Of a DNA stretch of 64,000 nt, positions 1 to 14,100 are shown in pieces (the stretch's first letter is position 1; every line of letters begins with the position of its first letter). The position numbers were made by a program, and so were the translations under genes. This DNA is from Dryomyza anilis. Its lineage: Eukaryota > Arthropoda > Insecta > Diptera > Dryomyzidae. A model generated the notes under the pieces. The model made no database searches. It was not told the origin of the DNA and worked only from the letters and a program-made list of their open reading frames with translations. Where the stretch lies: contig OX638133.1 in NCBI GenBank assembly GCA_951804985.1, positions 3,306,501-3,370,500 on the forward strand, read 5' to 3'.

Positions 1-152
1 ATTTTATATAAAATTCGATCGGAATTCGATCGAAATCCGGAACACGGCCCCAATGTTAAATTTTTTGAATATTGGTTAATTTTTAGCTTTGAATAGTATT
101 TCGAAGACCCAATGAAATAATATCACACGAAATTTGAATTTGAGGTTATTTC

Positions 153-1475
153 ATATCGTCACTATCATGCTAAAGGGACTAATGTGTTATTTTTTTGAGA
201 TTTGCGTTTTTTTACATTTTTTAATGTAGTTTTTTTCTCAATTATACTATGCCAACATCGTGTGTGGTTTTGTTGAAAATTTCCAGACACAAATGACAAA
301 ACCAAAAGTCCGAATTTGAAAAATTAAAAATCTTGTCATGCCAAAAGGGCGAATCATTTTGTTTTTTTTGCCATAACTTTTTACTGGTATTAGTTAAAAT
401 AATGGTGTGAGCCATGCATTGTTTGTTTTTAAAGAACTTATTGATTGGTATCATTATTCAAAAATATTTTTCGAATTTTTATTTCCAAGAAAAATGTTTG
501 TCAAATTATTTTTAAATAATGATGCCAATCGATAGGTGCTTTAAATACTAACCATTTATTGATTTACATCACTATTTTATCTTCTACCTATAAAAAGTTA
601 TGGTAAAAAAACGAAAATATTCGCCCTTTTGGCATGACAAGATTTTCAATTTTACGAATTTTGGTATTTGCAAGTGATAACTTTTTATTGGTACAAGGTA
701 AATTAGTGTAGTAAAGGCATCAATTGTTTGTTTTTAAAGCAGCTATTGATTGGCATCATTATTTTAAAATAAGTTTTCGATTTTTTTTTATTTCCAAGAA
801 AAATGTTTGGTATATTTTTTTTGTAAATAATGATGCCAATCAATAGGTGCTTTTTAAACAAACAATTAATTGCTTTACACCTCTATTTTATCTTGCACCT
901 ATAAAAAGCTATGCCAAAAAAACCAACAGATTCGCCCTTTTGGCATGACAAGATTTTCAATTTATTCAATTTTTAGAATTTTGCTATTTGCAAGCGATAA
1001 CTTTTTATTGGTACAACATAAAAAAGTGGAGTAAAGGTATTAATTGTTTGTTTTTAAAACGGCTATAGATTGGCATCATTATTTTAAAATAATTTTTTGG
1101 AATTTTTGTTATTTCCAAGAAAAATGTTTGGCAAATGATTTTTAAATAATGATGCCAATCGACAGGTGTTTTAAAATAAAACAATAAGAACTTTTACACC
1201 ACTATTTCATCTCGTACCCATAAAAAGTTATGTCAAAAAAACTATAATATTTGCGTTTTGGTCAGGATATAACAACACAAAATCATTATTTATAATTCAG
1301 TAAGTTGACCAAATCAAAAGATATTTTATATACATTATGCTAATAGATGAATAAAGCAAAATAGTGAAAAAAAATTGAACATTTTTTTTTTTACTAATTT
1401 TTAAAGCAATTCAAACTTTATAATTTAATTTCATAACATTTTTAAAAATGCACTTTGGCATGTCAGTGACGATAT
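153..1475. mobile_element. Non-autonomous TIR element, copy 1
   Basis: The left end (atatcgtcactatcatgc) is inverted at the right end, where gtgacgatat closes at 1475. Inside are about three diverged copies of a roughly 330-bp self-complementary unit carrying the phrases CCAAAAGGGCGAAT and AACTTTTTATTGGTA. A second copy with the same ends lies at 53917-54912, which supports a mobile origin. No transposase frame is present, so this is a MITE-like or satellite-bearing derivative. Confidence 0.75.
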
Positions 1476-2814
1476 ATAAAAAAAACTATTGGAATTTTTG
1501 TTTATTTTAATATATTACTTCTTTAGTGTAAATCAACCAATTCAAGGGATTATATGGCTTTTTTGTTTGGGTATTATTTAGTCTTTTGCAATTGAGTTTT
1601 ACTTACTGGGGAACATACTTCATTTTGACTTTTATTTCATTGGGTGTTATTTCATAGAAGCTTATTTCGTTGAGGCTTCTACGTGGCATCACAAAAATTT
1701 GTATATTTCGTTATCAGTATATATTTCAAATTATTTTTGAGAGCACCCCCTGATTTCGAATGAATAGCCTTTTCTATATAATTTAGACTATATTAGACAG
1801 ATAAGAAATTTGTAAATTTTAAACAAACACCTTAATTGTACTATTAAAAGAGGAGTGTAGTACTACACTCCCGATTGACACCAGCAAAATATATAAATGA
1901 AAGACATCTATCAGTAACTTTAATGACTCTTTATTGTGGGGGTAATAATCGAGTATTGCCAAACCTCTAGTATTACTCTTTACTTTTTTTATTACTCAAT
2001 ACTTTTTCATTTATTACTCGATACATTTTTATGACGACATTGACAAACCTCCTACTGTAAATATGTGTATCTATGTTGTATGTGTATTAAGTATGTATAT
2101 GTTTAGGATTGTCTTATTAATTTAACCATAATTTTATTTAATACAATATTATACTTTTTATTCAATTGATTTTTATTATATTTTTGATTTAATGAATTTT
2201 CTCGTATATGTGTGTTTTTAGTTCTGAGTACTGGGATAGATTGTTAAAAAGTTTAAGTGACTATAGGTAAATTTCTTTATACTCTTAATTTGCAGTTACT
2301 TCATTTTTTTTATTAAAATACAAAAAATAAAAAATTACAACCATTTAAAAGCGAAGCTGAGTTCAATGCTGCAGTAAATGAATTTTGAAACAACCTTCTA
2401 CAAAAAGGTCCCAAATAAAATGTGTATTGAACTCATCGTTTCGATTTGTGTGGTTTGCTTCAATCCAACAAACACCTTCCGTATTTGAATTGCAATCCAT
2501 ATTTGACTACTCTCAATCCCAATTCCACAGTTTTGAGTATTTGGTTTGAGTTGGTTTGGTTTGTTTTTGGCTAGTTTACTAACGTTACCTCTATTTTAAG
2601 CCTTTTTCCATTAAGTAATTTTGATTTTAGTTTTATGTATGATATGAATTTAATATTTTGTTGGTATGGTGATGGTTCGCAAATCCTCTGTAATTTAGCT
2701 ACATATATAATTGGGTGACACAGTGCGACGAATATTAGCGATTTTTCAATTGGCTATTTGTTTCGCTATTTTCAAATTATGCTCGCTTTTATTGCGTCGC
2801 GTGTGTTTTTTTTA

Positions 2815-3926
2815 TATAGAGTGTTTGTTTCAACGATGTCAATAATTCAGGGGATTATTCTATGACTCAAAAAAATAAGAAAATTTTAAATAAAATTATG
2901 TCCTATTTTGCAACCTGTTTGAAATACAGGGTGTTTAGTAAATACATATTACTGACTGATAGTCAAGAAAATAGGTTATAAAGCATAATATGTTGATAAA
3001 TTAAAAACAAATTTTAACTCATGTTTTAGAAAATTCAGATACCTTTCCAATGGTATAGCACATCTTCGAACCCCGTGATTTTTTCTTTTTTAAAACGTAC
3101 GTAAATTTGAAATACACAAAAATTAAAAATTCAAATTTTTACTTTGACATTGAATTTCTCAAAATTCGTCATTTTTTCTAATTTATAATGATAGATCTGT
3201 TTATTTCCAATACTTTCTTAATAATTACAGTGATTTGAAAGTGTTATGTTATGCTGCAGAAATAATTATACAGTGGCGAATCTTGTATTTTGATGGTTGA
3301 AATTTAAAATAAAAATCGATATAATTGAGATATAATTTTAAACATTTATTAAAATTATAATCATTATAATATTACCTTACAGAATATATTTTTTGATAAT
3401 ATTTCCAAACATAATTTTTTCAATTCAACCACGAAATCACAAGACCCGCCACTGTTTAATTATTTCTGCAGTATTTCTTATCAATTTAAAATCACTGTGA
3501 TTGGTACAAAAATACTGGAAATGAACTGGTTAATCATTATAAATTAAAAAAATGGGGTGATCCATAACGAAATTTTTAGAAATTCAATGTCAAAGCAAAA
3601 ATTTGAATTTTTATTTTAATAAATTTCAACTTTACGTACGTTTTAAAAAAAGAAAAAATCATGATGTTAGATGATGTGATATACCATTTGAAAGGTAATT
3701 TAATTTTCTAAAACATGAATTAAAAATTGTTATTCAGTTATCAACAGATTATACAATATAACCAATTTTCTTGACTAGGCTATGTAAGTAATATGCATTT
3801 ACTAAACACCCTGTATCTCAAACAGTGTGCAAAATAGGAAATAATTTTATTTAACATTTTCTTATTTTTTGAGTCATAGAATGATCCCCTGAATTATTGA
3901 CATCGATGAACCAAACACCCTGTATA
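2815..3926. mobile_element. Foldback element with ~0.5-kb inverted arms
   Basis: The left arm starts tatagagtgtttg and runs through gatgtcaataattcagggg. The right arm carries the complement, cccctgaattattgacatc, and ends ccaaacaccctgtata. Pairing continues with mismatches to about 3300 and 3425, including cagtggcg against cgccactg close to the centre. The phrase acagggtgttta also recurs inside each arm. The ~100-bp centre is AT-rich and has no open frame. The arms are long for a MITE. Confidence 0.8.
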
Positions 3927-6109
3927 AGTACACTAGAGAATCTCTATAAGAATCTCGAATAATTCGCGTATCACGAATATCGAGTTGCATACGATGTATT
4001 GTTGTGCTGCGCGCGTTGCACTTTAATGATTTAATTAATACATTTATCGCTCCCTCCTATCTGTGTATTTTTTTTGTATTATTTTTTACATGTTTGAGGC
4101 GGAATTTTTTTCGTAGGTAAGAAGCTGAAGACTCTCGAGCGGATTTACTTAAGTACCTAACTAACTAAATACCTAACTACCTACCTATCTTGTACCCGCT
4201 TAGGCGAAACTCTCCACACTTTCTTGCGATTTATTTTTGTTACAAAATTTACCTATTTTTCTACTCTTAGATTTTTGTATATTTTTTATATATGAGAAAT
4301 TAATTAAATCGCTTTATATGCCTTGCAAACTGTTTCGCATTCATTTTGCCCAGCATTCATATAGTTCGATAATATACGCAATCAAAATAAAATATATATC
4401 TATAATATGCTTTTTACATTTTCTTGAAACACCTCACTTTCTGCGTCCGAACACTGCGTAGTTATTATCATTACTCTTACTTAAATATATTATCAATCGT
4501 TACTCACACAAAAGTTGAAGCCTCCGACTACAAAATAGGGTCCAACAGTTTTACGTTTCGTTTCGTACCGTCCCGAACTCTAAATTACTAAAGAAATTAA
4601 AAAACTTAAACCCTTTTAAATTAATTAAAAAACTTTTTTAGTATCGCTCAAACAAAAAAAAATAACTTTAACTGTTGCTGATTTTCAAATTTTAATTATT
4701 TTACCAAAGCTTGCGAGGCCAAAAGATTTACTTATTAGCCCGACGATTTCCGTCTGGCGCCGAAAGGTTTGTTCAATTTATTTATGTTCTTCCAAATATT
4801 TCCTCGAGCAAATCTGTAGGCATGAGCTGTATGTCGCATCTTTCTTTGTTTGTTTTTACCCCCCTTTATATTATAGGTGTATTTTAACCTAATCCCGAAC
4901 TCTCTGTGTACGCACCGAACTCCCGAAACTACTACTGTAACCTATTCACCTCTTCACTGCCACAGGAACCATACAAACTACCACAACAGTCATCACAATA
5001 GCGACAGTTTAGACTCCAAGAGTCATACAATTCTATATAGACATTTATAATATTTAGTTATAGTTGATTCAGTAGGTACGTTTTACACAATACTGTACCG
5101 AGGGACACATTAAAAACCCATTACAACACCGTATTTTATAACTGAATGAATTATATTATTGCATTGATGCTTTTATTTTTATTTTGGTATAGGTCCTGAG
5201 ATTATTTAATGCCTCGTATTTTTGAATATAAGATTTATTTGTATGTAGCATAAATATGGCAAACTAAAGTCTAAATTTTCTTCTTTTTTCCCTTTTTCTC
5301 TCTTTTTCATTAAACTTTAATTTTAACCTTTTTATTACACCATTTTAATTCGTATGACTTAAATCGAAATAAATATAAAACTGTTATTTATATCATAATA
5401 TATGCACGTGTTTTCGATACAACTTCAACTTAAAACATACAATCTATGAAAATATTATATAAAATTAAAATATTCTATTAATATTAATACACCCGATTTG
5501 CAAATGTGAAAAATTTGAATCAGTTCGAAATTGGAAAATGCCGAGAAGACATTGACGACTTCAAGCGCAATGTAAGTGCCACATAAAATCATCATTTTCA
5601 GTCAATACACTCAGCGAAAAGCAAAGTAGAATCGCTAGATTTGAAACCAGGCACACAAATGCAATTAACTCTATATAATAAGAACCGAATGCATTGCTAT
5701 TCACAATCAAAAAACCTATTACTCGAGTATGATAATTGAAAACAAAAGAAATACAAACAAAATACGCGCCCAAATCGCGAATTAACGCTAATCACTAGAA
5801 GCCGTTTAAGTCTACGTTTTTCTCTGAGTGTTAACCTTGTAACCGATCATTGTAGTACTTAGTTTATATGTAAATTATTCATGCTCATTAAGTACTTAAA
5901 ATAACGTCTAGGTTCGTGCATTATTAGCAGTAGCTTTCAAGTTCTGTGTACTCATTTCAATAGTTTCAATGTTTTAGAGTTCGTTTATGGTCATTAAATT
6001 CATTTTTTGTTATGAATTTCTACTTAGAAGTCAGTTATAGATCATGATAATATTTCGAAATTGGAATAATTTAATAATGTGAGGTTTTATTTTAAAATAT
6101 ATAACATCC

Positions 6110-7800
6110 CAGCAAACCAAATGATATTTTATTGATATCGGAACGATATCGGTTATTAGCCCAAATTATTGTTTCCTAGAATTATAATCTAACTTTTGAT
6201 CGAAGTTTTCTCGAACTAACTGAGATAAAAAAGTTCGATCTCGTTGCTTTATCACTACTATTTTTTAATTTTTTCGTATAATAAAATTTAAGAAAAAGAT
6301 ACGATATTTATCACATCGATATCGCAATTTTTTTCAAATCCATCTTGATGTTTGATGTAATTTCGATCCAAAATCGTTTTTTTCTAGTTTCGAACGATCT
6401 TCATTATCTCGTTATGATATCTGCGGACATCTTAAAACAAATTGTAGTATAATATAGATACGATCGAGCTCGAATAAATTCCTTGACATCTCGAAACACT
6501 CTCGAAGCGATATCGAATCGAACGGCAGATTGGGTATAATGTAAATTTATATCGTTATTTTTGTCGTTTAAAATATTTGTTCAATTTTATATTAATTTTT
6601 GTATACCCTCATTCTGTATTTCGAAACGAACGACGAAACTAAAATTTGATACCAAAATATCGTCAAACCAATTTGTAGTTCATAATCTCAGTATGCCATT
6701 CGTTTCGATATCGCTACGAGATCAATGCAAGAAGAAGGACAATATCGGACACTTTATAGTTAGAATATCGAGCATCAAATTGGACAAACACGGTAGGTAG
6801 TTCTCGCTACGTTCACTCGAAGTTTTTTCGGTACGAGAAATTTTTTGAAATCGGAACGATATCAAACAAAAAAATTGAAAAGTAATTCGATTCAATAAAT
6901 ATTTAAATATCGTATTTTGTCAAAGAAATGAATCTACGAGAAATTAAAAAATTCGAATCGACAAAGAAAAGGTTTCGAACTTTTTTCTCGAAATTTTGTC
7001 ATATCGGACACTTTATCGTAACCATATCGAGCGTCAAATTAGACTCGCACGGTCGGTAGATCTCGCTACGTTCTCTCAAAGTTTTTTCGGTACGAGAAAT
7101 TTTTTTAAATCGGAACGATATCGAACAAAAAAATCAAAAAGTATTGTGATTTCGATTCGATAAATACTTAAATATCGTATTTTGTCAAAAAAAAAATTAA
7201 AAACAAAATCGAATCGATAAAGCAAAGGTTTCGAACTTATTTATTGAAGTTATTCGAAAAAGCTTCGAAGCACCGGAGGTCTCCGAGACTTGGCAGACTG
7301 GAATACTTCACTTTTGAAGTATTTAAATTTGTTCAAATTTACGCCACTTTCATATAACAGTAATTTGAAATACGAAATATAGATACCCAGTCTGCCATGT
7401 CTCGTAGATCTTCGATACCTCGAAGCTTTATCGAATAAATTCGATAAAAAGTTCTATCTCGCTACTTTATCGATTTTAATTTTGAGAATTTCTCATATAT
7501 TCAAATTCTTTGACAAGATACGATATTTAAACATTTATCTTATCGATATCGCAATATTTTTCGAAGTAATCTCGAACTTTGATTATTTTTCATTTCGATT
7601 TAGTTCCGATTTAGAAAAATTTATTGTATCGATACAACTCCGACATAACGCAATGATTTCTATCATGTAGGTCCAATTTGACGATCGATATCATTAGTAG
7701 AATGTGTCCGATATCGTGAGATATGCTATTATCCGATATCTCCATCTACTCGCATTGATCTCCTAATGATATCGAAATGGACATTCATGGTATGTGGCAC
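6110..7800. repeat. TATCG-rich dispersed repeat field with internal duplication
   Basis: The region is saturated with gatatcg/cgatatc. It contains a tandem duplication of about 255 bp (phrases ttttttcggtacgagaaat and atcggacactttat near 6820-7010 and again near 7000-7105) and a hairpin near 7255-7430. Related sequence occurs at 12330-12870, 13640-13950 and 44222-44960, so this is a dispersed family, not a local satellite. No protein is encoded. Confidence 0.65.
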
Positions 7801-8371
7801 TTTGAAAACTTTTAAAGTACACAGCCTTTCTCAAAATATTTTGAATTTCATAAACAATATCTATCATTATTTAATCGAATTCATAAATTATCGTCAAATG
7901 GTTTGTAGGGATAGTAAATATAGTTGAAAAACCTTTTTATAACATAAAAGCATAAAAATATAAAGTATTTTTTAGTTAACTTGTAGTTGACTTTTTAAAA
8001 TAGAACCTCTGCATAATATTTGTTTATTTTTTATTATATTAAAGAAAAAATTAAAAACTTCTGAAAGCGGTTTATAATTTAAACAATTAACAAAACCGAA
8101 ACACAAATGTATAACGATTTCGTATTTTAAACTATGTTATTTTTTCTGAGTGTGTAGACCTCTTAGAGCATCAAAGAGAAACAAACCCGTACTTTTTCAA
8201 TGGTAGTCACAATAAAAAGGCTAATCATATTTTAGAATCTATAGAAATATTGTGGACATTTTTAATAAATATATATAATATGCATTTTTTATTTATTTTT
8301 ATTTTATTCAAATATAATGACAAGAGATACTGACCATTTCCACCATATTTTTGTACCCTACACCTATGAGG

Positions 8372-8592
8372 TACACCCAGAAAAAAATTCGCTCAAATAC
8401 CATTAAAATTGGTCAATGGGATAAATATTAATTCAATAGTACAAAAAAAAAATCTTTTCATATAAACTCAATGGCAATGTCATGGTATTTTCTAGTATTT
8501 AATGGTATTTTCCGATTAAAATAATAATTTATCCTATTGACTATTTTTAATAGTAAAAAACTATTATTTATATAGTTTTTTTCTGGGTGTAC
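8372..8592. mobile_element. MITE with tacacccagaaaaaaa ends
   Basis: The ends tacacccagaaaaaaatt and agtttttttctgggtgta are inverted repeats about 16 bp long, and the inside is AT-rich and non-coding. The element abuts the next MITE (8613-8862). The CA-C-CAGAAAAAA type of end recurs in several other elements of this window. Confidence 0.75.
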
Positions 8593-8612
8593 AGGGTATA
8601 TTATGTTTGTGC

Positions 8613-8862
8613 ATAACGTCATTGTTGAACTAAAAGTCATCAACTACATTTTCAAAATTCATTTACAAAAATCTTTATAAATCTTTCAATTTTTAATCGG
8701 TGATCCCAATATTTGTACCAAATGATAAGAAAATGTGAATCTATCAATTGGTATTTCAAATTTAAAAATGCATTAATTACTTTTTATAATAATTACCAAC
8801 AAAGTTGAAATTGAAATTCATAAAAATGTATTTTGTGACTTTTAGTTCTACAACGACGATAT
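8613..8862. mobile_element. MITE, 'atatcgtcgttgtaga' family, copy A
   Basis: The element is a 250-bp inverted-repeat unit. The left end reads like cgtcattgttgaactaaaag and the right end cttttagttctacaacgacg. Full or partial copies lie at 44423-44664, 56415-56578 and 60904-61307, sharing the internal phrase gtgaatctatcaattggtat. Confidence 0.8.
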
Positions 8863-8867
8863 GTTAT

Positions 8868-9165
8868 AATGCCCCTTAGGAGTGGCTGGTATGGAAATAT
8901 ATATATACTTTTTTATGAACGACTGTTTAGCTCTGTCCATCTGCCTTGCTGTCTGTATACTCGATAAATTAAGTAATACCTGTCAGAATGCGATGTAATT
9001 TTGTTTCAATATGTTTTACCTAAAAGTAGGCTCTAAGTTTGAAAATAAGGTAAATCGATCTACGTACACGCCCACCTTCCTTACAAGTCACTTATATATA
9101 ACCATTTAGGAACCAATAACTCAATAAGTATTCAAGATATAGTTATAAAATATAAAACATATTGT
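8868..9165. repeat. Dispersed ~300-bp repeat, copy 1
   Basis: This region is similar to 13266-13560. Both start with aatgccccttag, contain tctgccttgctgtctgtata and a TTAGGAACCAAT stretch, and end near aagtattcaag. The element is non-coding and its class is unknown. The copies lie 4.4 kb apart, one on each side of a KCNQ exon. Confidence 0.65.
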
Positions 9166-9981
9166 TAAAATTATTGTAAATATGTGCCCCAGAAATAGAC
9201 TGTGTTTTGTAGTGGAAATTTTAGTCCTTTAGTTCCGATATTGATGCGAGAATGATACGATTTATCGGAGAATTCGTCAGATCTTGTACTAATATCGAAC
9301 CGTAAAACGTACTAAAGCGAATTTGAAATATTATCCCTACGATATTGCAAATATGTTTTAAAAATAGGCTTGGTACGCCCAATTTTATTTAATTTAATTT
9401 CATTTTATTACTTTTATATAATTTTGTAAATTTTTGGGGGTGCATTTCTGAAATGTAAATAATATTCAGAGGGTGTTCAGCATAATTAAGAACTTTAAAA
9501 TGTAGGTATACACTAAAGATTCCACATTAATATCTCCATAAATGTGTGGAGTTTTCCATAGTCGAGTCTGAACGATTTTAAGTTCCTCCCATGTTACTTA
9601 ACTTTCCCCACTCGTTTCTCATATATATTTGAAAATAAATACTTTTCATAACTAAAATAAGGTAACGGTTTTGATATGGATATGTCTTAAATGGATACGA
9701 GCGCGATTAGGATGTCATAAATGTTTTGAAGAAACATTTCTTTAAGATTCTTATAGGATTCTCAATGGGATCCTCTACAACAAGTTTAAAGAAAAACAAA
9801 ACGTTTTCAGAAGTTCATTATGTTATTAAATATTATTTCTTATATAATTGTATAAATCATTAAGACAATGTTTCTTAGTTCCAATTATTAGAAACAAATA
9901 ATTCTAATAGATTCATTTATTTAAGTCCGAACAATTGTAAATATTTTGAGTATTTTTATGCATAAATTATTTTTTTTTTGT

Positions 9982-10088
9982 TCGTCGTTGTAGAAGTAAA
10001 ACACATCAATTAAATTTTTAAAACTCAAACTAAATGTTTACAAAATTTGACAATACACGAAAAATAATGTTTACTTCTACTACGACAT
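9982..10088. mobile_element. Short hairpin derivative of the cgtcgttgtaga MITE
   Basis: The left end cgtcgttgtagaagtaaa pairs with the right end tttacttctactacga over about 17 bp, with an AT-rich centre. It resembles the ends of the 8613-8862 family but lacks the body, which suggests an internally deleted copy. Confidence 0.55.
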
Positions 10089-10925
10089 TACAAGAACCCA
10101 CTAAGTATTGAACAGATGCGTACTGCACAAGGATACACTTAACGCAATTAGTAGTACAGAGTAAGGAAAAAACCTGAGTTTTACAAACGAGTCTCTTAAA
10201 ATGCATTTTAAATTGTCAGATGTGATTTCAACCGTATAACTGATAAATTCTAGTGGTAGTATAGACTTAAATAGTTGCTAAGTAACACTTTGTTCCGTAT
10301 CAAATTCGAGTCTAATCAATCAATCAATTTCTACTTTCAAATATACAGATACACGCAAAAATATTATAGACCTCAAACACTGTATGTATTCAATGTGGGC
10401 CAATGCTTGTTCTAGAGCCTAACCTACCTAGCTAGCTAGCTATATACCTACCTAATACTAACAACTGAACAAAACCTAGATCTCTTCAAATTGTATATAG
10501 CATTCTAACGAATGGAACCTGCATCTTGTTAATACTTACACTGTAAATACTTAGTTAATGTGTTTAAATTATCACTATATCTATTATATATATATATCTC
10601 ATACTATTTTAGAATACTTATTTGTTGTACTTAGTATAATGCTTGACTCACTAAACTTATCCTAAGCGCATCATCTAGTGCTGCCGCCTTATCAAAAAAT
10701 AAATAAAAACCCACATATAGAACCAGGATCTGGCATCCTTTGGGTCACCATCACACATGTTCACCTTAACAACCACATCCGCTTACACACTCTCTGTCAG
10801 CAGCAGGCGCTTCTCCTTCTCTACTAATCGAACACAATCACAAAAACCATTTTTTCTACATTTTATTTGTAATTATTATAAAAATCATTTGTAAATTATC
10901 GAACGAATCGTATATCGCTGATTAG

Positions 10926-11110
10926 GCGGGCATCTTCCAGCTTCAAACACAACGCATCGTTCGTCGCCCGCCTGCCGACCATACGGCGTCACAAGAGCCA
11001 GTCGCTGCACTCGCCCGGAAATGCCGCCAGCAACAAGGCCCAGGGACCACTGCGACCGCCACGTTGCCCCAGAGCCATGGGGGACATAAATGCATCGGTC
11101 GAAAATCTGG
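10926..11110 (+). CDS. KCNQ: KCNQ exon: [13 protein letters not shown] segment
   Basis: The exon follows acceptor gattag and ends at donor ctgg|gtaagt. The first base completes a codon from the unseen upstream exon, and the exon leaves phase 1. It encodes a basic stretch, [20 protein letters not shown], then a Ser/Pro/Asn-rich part ending DINASVENL. The basic segment matches the post-helix A region of insect KCNQ. Codon usage is GC-rich against AT-rich flanks, which supports a real exon. Confidence 0.88.
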
Positions 11111-14100
11111 GTAAGTTTCTCAATAAAAAAAAAACTCAAAAACTCAAATTATGCATCTACTTTACTTTACTATTCTACTCTGCGTAATTTTTTTTCTCTA
11201 AGAATTTTGTGTTTTACGTTGGTCCACGATTTTATGGATTTCTTTGCACTTTCTATATAATCAAAATATTATTATTACTAGTACTATTATTATATACTAT
11301 ATTAACCAATTGAGTACTTATTCACTATTCCAAATATTATTTTTCTGTTGCACTAATATTATTTTGTTTTTTTCCATATTATAATGGTTTAAAATGCATA
11401 AAAAATGTGTTCGATATTGTTGAAATTTATGATGTTTCTAGAATAAGAATTTCCTATCTCTTCAGGGGTCTCTTGATATTACTGAACATGTCCGTGACAT
11501 GATGATATTCGTTCAAAAAGACTAATTTCCAGGTCTAAATCTAAGAAATAAATTTGAAATTATCTAATTCTATATTTTACCACATATGTTTTTATTCGAA
11601 AAATTTAGCTATAAACTGACATATTTTAAAGAAGAAATATTAAATTTGTAGAATTAGCCAATTTTTTGGTCAAATTGGTCAAATATTTATATAATACACA
11701 CAAAAAGAGAAGAAAATTAAATTTTTGAAGATGTTTACAAAAAACCCAATAGACATTTTATTATAATTCCATTCAACATCTATAGGTGTATTAAAAATGA
11801 TAGCTCTAAAAAACCTCGGCCGAGGTCTTTTGTACACAGAAAAAAATACTCGACGTATATATAGCAACCGATATTAATTGCATTCATTATTCAATCCAGC
11901 AATGAAATTCACTAATTTAATGAAAACATTTGCTATTCTTTGCTGCATTGATGTACAAATTAGCAAACGAAATTGCTGATTTAACGAAGAATAGAAAAAT
12001 GTATTCATTAAATTAGTGAATTTCATTGCTGGATTGAATAATGAAGGCAATTAATATCGGTTGCTATATTTTCGTCGATTATTTTTTCTGTGTACTATTT
12101 GCGTTATGTGTTTTATATTTGTAACAGGGCTTGAAACCGTAACTGAACAAATGATTTAAACCTATTAAACGGGTTTAATAAAAAAAACCTTTTATGTTCA
12201 ACAATTTGATGCAATTGAAATTTGATTTAGAACAGAAGTTAGAATATGCCAAATTATTAAGATTTTATATAATATAAAAATATGGAAAATTTCTCAAAAA
12301 AAAAACTGATATTATTTTTAAAGCAAGTCCTCAGTTTACTATGTCTCAGAGACATTCGATGTCCCGAAGCATTCTCGAACAAACTTCGATTAAATGTCCG
12401 ATTTCGTAACATCGTCGCTACTAATTTTTAAACTTTCTCCCCAGTCTGCTATATCTCGTTGCTTTCTCGATTCTAATTTTTAAAAATATTCATACATTCA
12501 AATAATTTGCCAAGATACGATAATTCAACATTTATCAAATCGATATCGCAATATTTTTCGCAGCAATCTCGAACTATGATCATTTTTGTCTTCGATATCG
12601 ATCCGATCTCGTATCGAGAAAACTCCGACAGAACGTTTGGGTATCTACTACCAAGTAGATCCAATTTTACGCTCGATGTCGTTACGAGAACGGATCTGTT
12701 ATCGTGTGATTTCTCCATCTACTCGCATTTATCTCGTAACGATATCGAAACGAATACGGGGTCATATCTCTAGTAGAAATTACCCTATTAAAGTTTTTTT
12801 TAATAGAAAGGTGAAAATCTTTTTTAAGATATCGAAATACGTTCGATTATATCGGATTTCTACCGACTAAAACCAAATCCATCTTTATCCAAAACTCCAC
12901 GGGACTACCGCAAGGTATTCGCGGTAATGGATCAGCTTTAGCTGGATCAAGTATGATTGTAGCGAGCCAATACCAAAGCAGAAGAGACTTAGTACATTTA
13001 TGTCTTGCAAGCGAATGATGGACTGAGTTTCTAGTCCATCATTCCGAGGTCCCAGTCCAGCATTAATTATATGGAGCAGATATTTTATTTCCTACATTGG
13101 TAGCGGTGGCCAAGACGAGTTATTTCCCAGTCCAGCACTTTTTTACCAGTCCGAAAATTTCGTGCTCTGCATTAATGTTGATGGTTGAGACGATGGTGTA
13201 TTAAGGTAGATCATTGAACTCGATCAAAATTATGTTGGATTTTGACAAGAACAAACTGTGCATATTATAATGCCCCTTAGGGGGAGTGGCTGGTATGAAA
13301 ATATATATACTTTTTTATACACGACTGTTTAGCTCTGTCCGTCTGCCTTGCTGTCTGTATACTCGATAACTTGAAAAATACTTATTAGAATGCGATGACA
13401 TTTCGTTTCAATATGCTTTACCTAAATATAGGGCCTGAGTATGAAAAAAAGCCAAATCGGTCATCGAACACGGCCATCTTCCATTCACTCCTATATAACC
13501 CTTTAGGAACCAATATCTTAAAAAGTATTCAAGTTATAGTCATAAAATCTAACACGTATGGTTTCAATCCTTCTGCAGTTTCCGATCATGGCCCTAAAAT
13601 AATTCCAACAATGTGCGATCAAATTTTACAAGATTCGAAGATCTTCGAAGAAATCTCGAACTTTGGTTAATTTTCTTTTCGTTATTGATTCGATTTCGTA
13701 AAATGTCTCGTGCTGAGAAAACTCCAGCAAAATGCATCGTTATCTATCGAACACCCTATTAGTATTTGTGGGATGGAGAACTGATCAGTGTATTTTTGCC
13801 TTATCATAACCCGACCATGATCATATATACCCTAATAGGGCAAATTTATATTAGGACATGAAGATATCGACACAAGGAAGGGTCCAATTTCGTGTATATC
13901 GTATTGAATTTGTAACGATATCGAAACGAATAGTCCAGGCATAATTTAATTTATTGGCTGAACTGATTATAAAACTATAAACCACAAATTCGAAATGTTA
14001 AAGACAGAATAAACCATGTTTTGTACTAAAAATGTGTGACCTGGTCTTTTCTTGACAAGTTTACTCTCGGAGATTTGAGATTGTCTACCGTGATAAGTAT

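Larger units (their letters stand above)
1..10925. other. 5' flank or large KCNQ intron, no exon seen
   Basis: No stretch here reads as a conserved protein or as an exon with fitting splice sites. All open frames are short and AT-driven. Because the first KCNQ exon seen (10926) begins in mid-codon after a splice acceptor, this stretch is probably intron. It contains two large inverted-repeat elements, a TATCG-rich repeat field and several MITEs listed separately. The parts between them (about 1480-2810, 3930-6100 and 10090-10920) are unique-looking AT-rich DNA with short CTAC/CTAA-type runs near 4140-4190 and 10420-10460. Confidence 0.6.
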
